Shown here: piece after piece, positions 1 through 5,434 of the stretch | Layout: the number at the start of each line of letters is the position of its first letter | Numbering within the stretch: position 1 is the first letter of the stretch | Assembly: GCA_002437115.1 (NCBI GenBank) | Contig: DJOD01000025.1 | Coordinates: 1-6,239 of the forward strand | DNA from: Prevotella sp. UBA6447 | Lineage (GTDB): Bacteria > Bacteroidota > Bacteroidia > Bacteroidales > Bacteroidaceae | Length of the DNA stretch: 6,239 nucleotides | Direction of reading: 5' to 3' | Made by a program: the position numbers and the translations under genes | Notes under the pieces: model-generated | Seen by the model: only the letters and a program-made list of their open reading frames with translations | Databases searched by the model: none | What the model was told of the DNA's origin: nothing

Positions 1-1
1 A

Positions 2-100
2 ATCATAGATGCGACTTTCGTTGAAGCCCCCAAGCAGAGGAACACCAAGGAGGAGAACCGGCAGATCAAGGCGTGTAACGGAAAAGACCTTTGGAATAGC
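2..100 (+). mobile_element. IS5-family transposase fragment (right boundary approximate)
   Basis: Codons 2-70 encode the stretch IIDATFVEAPKQRN plus TKEENRQIK, a signature of Bacteroidetes IS5-group transposases. The Asp at codon 3 would be the first residue of the DDE triad. The rest of the transposase and the downstream terminal inverted repeat are absent from the window. The right boundary lies somewhere between codon 24 and about codon 40 and cannot be placed exactly. Because the break falls inside the transposase gene, it is not a clean insertion-sequence end. Confidence 0.65.
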
Positions 101-361
101 GAGGAGGGTGACTCCGAGAATGGGACGTATGTCTCATGGCCTTACGAAATGACATTAGCCTCATTCAATGAGAATGGAACCTATTACGGAACAGGCTATT
201 TCGGAACAGGAAGAGGAACGTGGTCAAAAAAGGGAAACGTTGTAAACACGTATTTCGATGGACAGCTTTACGTATCCTACCAAATCATCTCTGTCAACTC
301 AAATCATGCGGAGATGACCATTGATGGATCATCTCTCTGGATCAAGTGTACAAAGCGATAA
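2..361 (+). pseudogene. Chimeric remnant: IS5-type transposase segment read in frame into a lipocalin-like C-terminus
   Basis: The frame is open from the window edge to the TAA at 359-361 (119 codons), so its true start is outside. The first 23 or so residues contain IDATFVEAPKQRN followed by KEEN, the region around the first catalytic Asp of IS5-family transposases. From about codon 42 the protein becomes a beta-strand-rich sequence (FNENGTYYGTGYFGTG, GTWSKKGNVV, YQIISV, ending SLWIKCTKR). That sequence resembles the C-terminal half of the lipocalin-like domains common in Bacteroidetes lipoproteins. The intervening KDLWNSEEGDSE could belong to either part. The lipocalin half lacks its signal peptide, lipobox and N-terminal strands, and the transposase half lacks everything after the first Asp region. 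I therefore read it as a product of deletion or recombination, not a functional gene. An internal ATG at 149 could start a 70-residue fragment. Both family assignments are from motif memory. Confidence 0.6.
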
Positions 362-383
362 AATCCAATAATCAAATTTTGCC

Positions 384-418
384 CCCCAATCTCGTAGCCA
401 AAGGCTATGGGATTGAGG
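384..418. terminator. Strong hairpin after the chimeric remnant; possible terminator
   Basis: CAATCTCGTAGCC (387-399) pairs with GGCTATGGGATTG (403-415) across an AAA loop, giving 13 pairs of which two are G-T wobbles. After one mismatch, two further C-G pairs are possible (384-385 with 417-418). It starts 22 bases after the stop at 361, where a terminator would be expected. The following sequence has only three T residues, so intrinsic termination is uncertain. It could also be a remnant of a mobile repeat. Confidence 0.4.
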
Positions 419-521
419 CTTTCGCATATCTGCACTGCGCCAAGCATCCTTGGACGTTTGCGCACACAAATCATAAAGAATATCAAAATGCCAATCGAAG
501 CGTTAAATTATTCAATTTTCT

Positions 522-553
522 TTTGGAACTTATTGGGGAAAAGACTATATTTG
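522..553 (+). promoter_or_regulatory. Bacteroidales-type promoter for gdhA and the genes after it
   Basis: TTTG at 522-525 is followed after 20 bases by TATATTTG at 546-553. This matches the Bacteroides primary sigma-factor consensus, a -33 TTTG and a -7 TAnnTTTG separated by about 19-21 bases. Transcription would start near 559-562, giving a leader of about 108 bases before the gdhA ATG at 669. The match and spacing are seen directly; activity is inferred. Confidence 0.65.
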
Positions 554-578
554 CGGTGTCATTCATAACACAATGGCA

Positions 579-644
579 GGCTGGAGTAACTCCCAACCTT
601 AGTAACCTTTAAAACTACAACTCGTGGCAAGTGGGCTCGCCCAC
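579..644 (+). promoter_or_regulatory. gdhA leader with two small hairpins
   Basis: Two short stem-loops lie in the predicted gdhA leader. The first, at 579-598, is GGAG/CTCC around TAA, with extra imperfect pairing of GG to CC outside it. The second, at 631-644, is GTGGG/CCCAC around CTCG, or GTGGGC/GCCCAC around TC. Neither is followed by a T-run, so neither is an obvious terminator. They could affect transcript stability or translation. I do not recognise a known riboswitch or leader family. Confidence 0.3.
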
Positions 645-668
645 AAGCCCCAATGAGCGATTATTACT

Positions 669-2009
669 ATGGAAGTTGAAAAAATCATGCAACAGCTGGA
701 GCGCAAGCATCCAGGCGAGTCTGAATTTCTTCAGGCGGTTCGCGAAGTGCTCATATCAGTGAAGGATGTCTACAACCGGCACCCAGAATTTGAGAAAGCG
801 AAAATCATGGAACGCATGGTGGAGCCCGAGCGCATCATCACCTTCCGCGTGCCATGGGTCGACGACAAGGGCGAGGTGCAGGTCAACATCGGCTACCGCG
901 TACAGTTCAACAGTGCCATAGGCCCCTACAAGGGCGGGTTGCGCTTCCACGCTTCGGTCAACTTGAGCATTCTGAAGTTCCTGGGCTTCGAGCAGACCTT
1001 CAAGAACGCGCTCACCACCCTGCCCATGGGCGGCGGCAAGGGCGGTTCCGACTTCTCACCTCGCGGCAAGAGCGACGCAGAGATTATGAGGTTCTGCCAG
1101 AGCTTCATGCAGGAGCTGTACAAGTATGTGGGACCCGACATGGACATACCCGCTGGTGACATCGGCGTGGGCGGACGCGAAATCGGATACCTTTTCGGCG
1201 AATACAAGCGCCTGACAAGCATGTTCCAAGGCGCTACGCTCACGGGCAAGGGCCTGGAGTATGGTGGCAGCATCCTCAGGCCTGAGGCCACGGGCTACGG
1301 CGCGCTCTACTTCGTTCACCACATGCTTGACACACGCGGCATAGACCTCAAGGGCAAGACCATCGCCGTGTCGGGATTCGGCAACGTGGCATGGGGAGCT
1401 GTGAAGAAAGCAACCCAACTGGGTGCCAAGGTCATCACCATCAGCGGACCCGACGGATACATTTATGACCCAGAGGGTGTTAGCGGTGAGAAGATTGACT
1501 ACCTGCTGGAGCTACGCGCAAGCGGAAACGACGTGTGCCAGCCATACGCTGATGAGTTCCCAGAAGCAACGTTCTATGCCGGCAAGAAGCCGTGGGAGCA
1601 GAAGGCGGACATCTACCTGACCTGTGCAACGCAAAACGAGCTCGACGGCAACGACGCTGAGAAAATCTTGGCACAGAAACCTGTGTGTGTGGCTGAGGTG
1701 AGCAACATGGGCTGCACCGCCGAGGCGGTGGAGAAATTTGTCGAGGCGCACCAGCTCTTCGCACCAGGCAAGGCAGTTAACGCGGGTGGCGTGGCCACAT
1801 CGGGACTGGAAATGAGCCAAAACATCATGCGGCTGCACTGGAGCGACTGCGAAGTCGACGAGAAGCTCCACTTCATCATGAAGAGCATACACGAGCAATG
1901 CGTGAGATACGGCACGGAGCCCGACGGATACATCGACTATGTGAAGGGTGCCAACATAGCGGGCTTCATGAAGGTGGCCAAGGCCATGCTCGCGCAAGGA
2001 ATCGTCTGA
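669..2009 (+). CDS. gdhA: Glutamate dehydrogenase, hexameric family I
   Basis: This cytoplasmic enzyme interconverts 2-oxoglutarate plus ammonia and glutamate using NAD(P)H, linking nitrogen assimilation to carbon metabolism. At 446 residues it is the normal length of the short hexameric family. The glutamate-binding and catalytic residues are all visible: K88 and R92 in GPYKGGLRF, K112 in the TFKNAL segment, K124 in PMGGGKGGSDF, and D164 in PAGDIGVGG. The Rossmann fingerprint SGFGNVAWG is at 235-243, and the second-strand cofactor loop SGPDGYIYDPEG is at 259-270. The numbering runs exactly one behind Clostridium symbiosum GDH, whose F238, P262 and D263 correspond to F237, P261 and D262 here. 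That points to NADH use, or dual use, rather than strict NADPH. The ATG at 669 gives the expected N-terminus; a second ATG at 687 is less likely. It appears to be the first gene of the block. A short dyad, CGTCTG-A-CAGACG (2003-2015), spans the stop codon. Confidence 0.96.
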   Translation: MEVEKIMQQLERKHPGESEFLQAVREVLISVKDVYNRHPEFEKAKIMERMVEPERIITFRVPWVDDKGEVQVNIGYRVQFNSAIGPYKGGLRFHASVNLSILKFLGFEQTFKNALTTLPMGGGKGGSDFSPRGKSDAEIMRFCQSFMQELYKYVGPDMDIPAGDIGVGGREIGYLFGEYKRLTSMFQGATLTGKGLEYGGSILRPEATGYGALYFVHHMLDTRGIDLKGKTIAVSGFGNVAWGAVKKATQLGAKVITISGPDGYIYDPEGVSGEKIDYLLELRASGNDVCQPYADEFPEATFYAGKKPWEQKADIYLTCATQNELDGNDAEKILAQKPVCVAEVSNMGCTAEAVEKFVEAHQLFAPGKAVNAGGVATSGLEMSQNIMRLHWSDCEVDEKLHFIMKSIHEQCVRYGTEPDGYIDYVKGANIAGFMKVAKAMLAQGIV

Positions 2010-2045
2010 CAGACGGGCTGACATTGCATATAAACTAAAAAAATT

Positions 2046-2795
2046 GTGGATTATAGAAGAATTGTATTATTCGTAGGCATAACAGCATTCTTAGGTCTTA
2101 CCCCAGTGCAGGCTCAAACGCATAGGGGTAAGGCCTCTTATTATTCAAAAAGGGCAACAGGGGCACGCACAGCAAGCGGAGTGCGATTGCACCACGACAG
2201 CTTGACTTGCGCCCACCGCAACTATCCCTTCGGAACCCTGCTGAGGGTAAAGAACCTCTCGAACGGCAAGGAAATAACCGTGAAGGTGAATGACCGCGGT
2301 CCCTACGGGCGCGGGCGAATCATCGACCTGAGCTACGGAGCGGCGCGGGCGCTGGGCATGCTCTCACAAGGCGTGGCCATGGTGGAGGTGAGGCGCGTGG
2401 ACGGCCTCAACCCACCCTATCGCATGGACGACGAGCCGGAGCGCGGCTTGCCCGACTTCGAGTTTGACTTCTCAAAGGCAGCCTACAGCTTCATAGAAGA
2501 CTGGAAAGACGAGGACGGAGAGGTGGACCGGGGCATGACCAAGGAAGAAATGATGGTGAAACAGAAAATGCCCACGCAAAAACAAGCGCAAGAGAAACGG
2601 AAAAAGATACTGGCCAAGAACCGCCCACACAACACAGGCGACAACGACAGGAGCGACATCAATGCTCAGGCGCGCCACCCCGCCAAGTCGGCTGCTGCAG
2701 GAAAGACAAGGCATCGGCAAAACGCTGCCAAAGAGAAAGACCCGGCGTTCTGGAGCGGCGTGTTCGACCGCGTGAAAAACTGGTTTGGAAACTAA
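2046..2795 (+). CDS. Secreted RlpA-like double-psi beta-barrel protein
   Basis: This is probably an exported cell-wall protein of the RlpA family, whose studied members bind denuded peptidoglycan or cleave it as lytic transglycosylases at the septum. A GTG start is the only reasonable choice because an in-frame TAA lies just upstream at 2031-2033. It gives a typical signal peptide: R4-R5, a hydrophobic core at about 6-19, and cleavage after V21-Q22-A23. The double-psi barrel spans about 27-118 with the family landmarks GKASYYS, TASG (42-45), CAHRNYPFGTLL (55-66) and VNDRGPYGRGRIIDLS (81-96). H57 and D83 correspond to the conserved His and Asp. The position after TASG, usually Glu, is V46. There is no SPOR domain. 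Instead, a charged, probably disordered tail (about 125-230) ends in a Trp/Phe-rich segment, FWSGVFDRVKNWFGN. It starts 36 bases after gdhA. The barrel call is firm; enzymatic activity is uncertain. Confidence 0.88.
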   Translation: MDYRRIVLFVGITAFLGLTPVQAQTHRGKASYYSKRATGARTASGVRLHHDSLTCAHRNYPFGTLLRVKNLSNGKEITVKVNDRGPYGRGRIIDLSYGAARALGMLSQGVAMVEVRRVDGLNPPYRMDDEPERGLPDFEFDFSKAAYSFIEDWKDEDGEVDRGMTKEEMMVKQKMPTQKQAQEKRKKILAKNRPHNTGDNDRSDINAQARHPAKSAAAGKTRHRQNAAKEKDPAFWSGVFDRVKNWFGN

Positions 2796-2840
2796 GACGA
2801 TTGAAAAGGAACACGCAAGCAGACAAAAGCAAACAGATAG

Positions 2841-3752
2841 ATGAAAGAGAAGAGAACTTTCAAGGATTGGGTGATTGCCACCCGACCCTGGTCGTTCCCC
2901 GCATCGGTCATGCCCATCTTGATCATGTGGGGATTTTTAGCGTATATGGGAAAACAGGGAACCACCGTCAACTGGCTCAACGCGCTGCTGTGCATGCCCC
3001 TGTTGGTCTTGGCGCACGCAGGTGGCAACATGGTCAGCGATTATTTCGACTACACCCAACAAGTGGATCTCAAAGATAGCCCCAACGGAGTGACCTGGAT
3101 ACACGACGGAACCTTCCAGGCCAAGACCATCCTCGGGTATGGCATCGTCCTGCTGGTGGTAGCCATGCCCATCGGCCTATTCTTGCTGGCCAACTCGTCG
3201 TGGCAAGCGTTGTGGATGGGAATCATGGGGATGGCACTGCCTGCGCTCTACCCTTGGATGAAAGCACACGCGCTGGGCGACGTAAACATCCTGGTCAGCT
3301 TTGCGCTGCTACCCGCCTTCGGAACGGCCTACGTGGCAACAGGGCGCTATATGCCTGAAACGCTGCTCGTCATCCTGCCACTGGGACTGCTGACGGTGGC
3401 CATCTTGCACGCCAACAACACGCGCGACATGGCCAACGACACACGAGCCGGACTGAGGACGCTCTGCGCTGTCATGGGACTGGCGAAAGCCAAGAAGGTG
3501 TATGTAGCGGAAGTGGCGCTGCCCTATGTGCTGACGCTGGCCTGCATCGTGATGGGCTGCGCGCCCTGGGCTGTGCTCATCATCGCGGCAACCCTCCCTG
3601 TGGCGCGACGCAACGTCAGCGCCATGATGAGGGCACAGCAGGGTAAGGAATACCTGGGCATAGCCACGCTCGACAAGAGCAGTGCGCAACTGCAAGCGAT
3701 GTTTGGCGTGCTATGCGCCATGGGATACCTGGTGGGAGGATGGATCGGATGA
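2841..3752 (+). CDS. menA: 1,4-dihydroxy-2-naphthoate polyprenyltransferase (UbiA family)
   Basis: MenA attaches a polyprenyl chain to 1,4-dihydroxy-2-naphthoate in the inner membrane, giving demethylmenaquinone, which is methylated to the menaquinone used in anaerobic respiration. At 303 residues with about eight or nine hydrophobic segments, it fits the family. The N-terminus has the expected TRPWSFPASVMP (14-25). The first Asp-rich motif is N63-M-V-S-D67-Y-F-D70, with D76 further on. The second is N192-N-T-R195-D196 with D200, followed by GLRTLCAVMG, close to the usual NNxRDxxxD...GxRTL of MenA. S66 replaces the usual Asn before the first Asp, a mild deviation. It begins 45 bases after the rlpA-like gene with no terminator or promoter seen in the gap, and it overlaps the next gene by four bases. 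Another UbiA-family specificity cannot be fully excluded, but the second motif favours MenA. Confidence 0.85.
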   Translation: MKEKRTFKDWVIATRPWSFPASVMPILIMWGFLAYMGKQGTTVNWLNALLCMPLLVLAHAGGNMVSDYFDYTQQVDLKDSPNGVTWIHDGTFQAKTILGYGIVLLVVAMPIGLFLLANSSWQALWMGIMGMALPALYPWMKAHALGDVNILVSFALLPAFGTAYVATGRYMPETLLVILPLGLLTVAILHANNTRDMANDTRAGLRTLCAVMGLAKAKKVYVAEVALPYVLTLACIVMGCAPWAVLIIAATLPVARRNVSAMMRAQQGKEYLGIATLDKSSAQLQAMFGVLCAMGYLVGGWIG

Positions 3753-4381
3753 CCTACAGCTCGCAAATGGGAAAGGTGGTGGTGGCAGTCATCATGGCCG
3801 CGCTCCTCTGGTTTGTCATGTTCTCACCATGGACTGTCCCGCACGTCAACTTCTGGTACACTATGACAGCCTCGGCGATGACGCTGGCCACGCTGGCGTC
3901 GATGTGGTGCAAGGAGTGGTGGCGCGATGTAAGGGTGTCGTGGAAGAGCGTGGCAGCGGGCATGGCCATAGCCTTCGGGCTGTGGTGGGTGTTCTGGACG
4001 GGCGACAAGGTGTCGCAATGGATGTTCAGCTTTGCTAGGCCCGAGGTGAACATGATTTACGAAATGAGGTCGGGCACATCGCCTGCTGTCATCGCCTTCT
4101 TGCTGCTGCTCATCATCGGGCCGGCTGAGGAAATATTCTGGCGGGGCTTCATACAACGGCGCATGATGGCAAAATGGGGCAAAAACTGGGGCTATGTGGC
4201 GGCAACAGCCTGCTACACCTTGGTCCATGTGCCTTCGCTCAACTTCATGCTGGTTGTAGCGGCGGCCGTGGTGGGCTGCTGCTGGGGGCTCATCTATCGT
4301 CTCTTCCCCAAGAGCCTCACGGCGCTCATCGTGTCGCACGCCATCTGGGACGCTTGCGCGTTTGTTTGGTTCCCGTTCTGA
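3749..4381 (+). CDS. CPBP-family intramembrane metalloprotease (CAAX protease-like)
   Basis: This multi-pass inner-membrane protein (210 residues) belongs to the CPBP/Abi family related to the Rce1 CAAX protease. All three family motifs are present: E127-E128-x3-R132 in GPAEEIFWRGF; motif 2 as YTLVH (Y156 to H160) where Phe is more usual; and H197-A-I-W-D201 near the C-terminus. Hydrophobic segments lie at about 10-25, 35-52, 68-84, 112-125 and 165-183, with another at the end. I chose the ATG at 3749, which forms an ATGA overlap with the menA stop and has GGGAGGA eight bases upstream. Starts at 3713 and 3740 would extend further into menA. The overlap suggests translational coupling. The substrate is unknown; bacterial relatives process bacteriocin precursors, confer self-immunity or act on other membrane proteins. 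Nothing nearby identifies a target. Confidence 0.88.
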   Translation: MTYSSQMGKVVVAVIMAALLWFVMFSPWTVPHVNFWYTMTASAMTLATLASMWCKEWWRDVRVSWKSVAAGMAIAFGLWWVFWTGDKVSQWMFSFARPEVNMIYEMRSGTSPAVIAFLLLLIIGPAEEIFWRGFIQRRMMAKWGKNWGYVAATACYTLVHVPSLNFMLVVAAAVVGCCWGLIYRLFPKSLTALIVSHAIWDACAFVWFPF

Positions 4382-4414
4382 CACAAGAACGCAACAAAAG
4401 CTCCATCAAAAAAC

Positions 4415-4459
4415 AGGGGAATGTGCTGACGCGGATTGCGAACGCACATTCCCCTTTTT
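4415..4459. terminator. Bidirectional intrinsic terminator between convergent genes
   Basis: AGGGGAATGTGC (4415-4426) pairs perfectly with GCACATTCCCCT (4444-4455), a 12-bp stem with a 17-base loop that can form a short CGC/GCG stem inside. On the + strand the stem runs into TTTTT (4455-4459), 34 bases after the CPBP stop. On the - strand it is followed by a T-run, the complement of the A-run at 4408-4413, so it can also end the lipoprotein transcript. It sits between the two convergent genes, as a shared terminator should. Confidence 0.9.
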
Positions 4460-4509
4460 CTAAAAGCTTTAATAACAATCGTCACGCTCCAACAAACGGG
4501 TGAACGCAA

Positions 4510-5310
4510 TCACTTGACAGTTGGAATGTTGAACTCTGTGACCTTAGATATATGGGTGTTACCCTGGATGACGCTGACGCAAAACTTGGCGGAGCCATTC
4601 TTCAAGCGACGGTCAGCTTTCACCAAGGCTGTGTAGCGGATGCCCTTGCCAGGCTCAATTTGCTCAACATGCATATTTGGCGAAACGAACAGGTGCTGGT
4701 TGCCCGTGGCTTCCAACACCGTGGGCTGCACATCATAGACTGTTTGCGTGCCCCGATTCATCACCTCAAAGATAATCTTGCACAGCTCGCCACGCTGAAT
4801 CTTGCCGTCTTGGTTGTCATCCACAAAACGGGCATTGACAATCTCGATGGAAGGCGTGTACTTCAGGCTTTGAGCCAATTCGTCGACGCTCGACTGTAGA
4901 GGCATTGTGGTCTCGGGCTGTTGGGCTGTGTAGTCGCCCGTGTAGTCACTGGAGCCAAAGTCGTAGATGCGGTCATCGCCACTGTTGGAGGAATCAAAAC
5001 CACTGCCATAGGTTGCCGACTGGGTATCGCGCGTAACCCTACGACTGGCCTTGTCGCGCTTATACTGGTCTATCTCTTGCTGTTGCTTTTTGTCTTGAGC
5101 CTGCCCCACGGCTCCACCGATGATGGCACCGCCAGCCATGCCGACAATCGTGCCGATGTCTGACCCACGAGGGCCTCCAGCTATACCGCCAATGGCCAAT
5201 CCCAAGACACCGCCCAAGCTGGTGCCCATATAGGCCCCAGAGCCTGCATAGCTACCGCAAGCACTCATGAGAACGGCGGAAGAAAGCAAGATGACAATGT
5301 TTCTTTTCAT
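4510..5310 (-). CDS. Glycine-zipper lipoprotein with EF-hand-like loop and C-terminal Ig-like domain
   Basis: This is a predicted cell-envelope lipoprotein of 266 residues; no specific gene name is recognised. I chose the ATG at 5310 over the one at 5325. It gives a clean signal peptide (MKRN, hydrophobic core, lipobox MSAC with C18), and the likely -7 promoter element ends only 10 bases before 5325. Residues 23-69 are a glycine zipper with repeated GxxxG spacing (GGVLGLAIGGIAGG, GGAIIGGAVG), as in Gly-zipper outer-membrane proteins. A charged Lys/Gln/Glu segment (about 73-91) and a Ser/Tyr/Asp-rich linker follow. Residues 164-175, DDNQDGKIQRGE, match a 12-position EF-hand loop with D1, N3, D5, G6, I8 and E12. 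The rest to the C-terminus is beta-rich (IIFEVMNRGTQTVYDVQP, VEQIEPGKGIRYTALVK) and resembles a CARDB-like Ig fold. Two Cys, at 177 and 244, could pair. The role is unknown; an envelope-structural or stress role is a guess. Confidence 0.8.
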   Translation of the reverse strand: MKRNIVILLSSAVLMSACGSYAGSGAYMGTSLGGVLGLAIGGIAGGPRGSDIGTIVGMAGGAIIGGAVGQAQDKKQQQEIDQYKRDKASRRVTRDTQSATYGSGFDSSNSGDDRIYDFGSSDYTGDYTAQQPETTMPLQSSVDELAQSLKYTPSIEIVNARFVDDNQDGKIQRGELCKIIFEVMNRGTQTVYDVQPTVLEATGNQHLFVSPNMHVEQIEPGKGIRYTALVKADRRLKNGSAKFCVSVIQGNTHISKVTEFNIPTVK

Positions 5311-5334
5311 AAAGTACATAATCATTATCTACCG

Positions 5335-5342
5335 CAAAGGTA
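5335..5342 (-). promoter_or_regulatory. Likely -7 element for the lipoprotein gene
   Basis: Read on the - strand, TACCTTTG matches the Bacteroidales -7 consensus TAnnTTTG exactly. Transcription would begin about seven bases further on, near 5328. That leaves roughly 18 bases of leader before the ATG at 5310 but almost none before the ATG at 5325, which supports the 5310 start. No good -33 TTTG is found at 19-21 bases; the nearest TTTG (5355-5358) is only 12 bases away. Confidence 0.45.
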
Positions 5343-5343
5343 A

Positions 5344-5421
5344 GGGAAACATGGCAAACAAGCCGGACTGTTTCCCTAAAACCTCATAGGGATTTCCCCA
5401 TAAATGACATTTTCGGGAAAT
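5344..5421. repeat. Cluster of GGGAAA/TTTCCC motifs forming two inverted repeats
   Basis: Four copies of the same hexamer occur in 78 bases: GGGAAA at 5344, TTTCCC at 5371, TTTCCC at 5393 and GGGAAA at 5415. The first two belong to an inverted repeat, AGGGAAAC (5343-5350) with GTTTCCCT (5370-5377). The last two belong to another, ATTTCCC (5392-5398) with GGGAAAT (5415-5421). The cluster lies just upstream of the lipoprotein promoter element and downstream of the frameshifted gene. It could be operator sites, or stem-loops ending the upstream transcript, but no T-run follows on the - strand. Confidence 0.4.
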
Positions 5422-5434
5422 GGCAGCAGCTACA

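Larger units (their letters stand above)
362..668. other. Gene-free region upstream of gdhA
   Basis: I see no credible gene in these 307 bases. A GTG-initiated frame at 346-612 overlaps both the preceding coding frame and the promoter, and its product shows no recognisable motif. The stretch is more AT-rich than gdhA. It carries the hairpin at 384-418, a small dyad CCAAG/CTTGG at 440-453 nested inside TGCGC/GCGCA at 436-464, the promoter at 522-553, and two leader hairpins at 579-598 and 631-644. Confidence 0.6.

Noticed and set aside
304..486. 60-codon frame on the - strand opposite the intergenic region
   Set aside because: It overlaps the lipocalin-like coding end and the hairpin, has no recognisable domain or promoter, and is short.
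346..612. GTG-initiated 88-codon frame on the + strand
   Set aside because: It overlaps the end of the preceding frame and the consensus gdhA promoter, shows no recognisable motif, and has a hairpin inside it.
2003..2015. Dyad CGTCTG-A-CAGACG over the gdhA stop as a terminator
   Set aside because: The centre is too tight for a good hairpin and there is no T-run, so it does not break the operon prediction.
1512..2024. 170-codon antisense frame within gdhA
   Set aside because: Long antisense frames are expected opposite a GC-rich gene with biased codons. The product is His/Leu/Val-rich without motifs, and gdhA explains the DNA fully.
3824..4384. 186-codon antisense frame opposite the CPBP protease gene
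   Set aside because: Its composition (His, Arg, Pro rich) is that of a codon shadow, while the + strand shows all three CPBP motifs.
4459..4509. Palindrome around AAAGCTTT as a regulatory site
   Set aside because: It is short and AT-rich, and it sits between a terminator and a convergent gene end, where chance occurrence is the simplest explanation.
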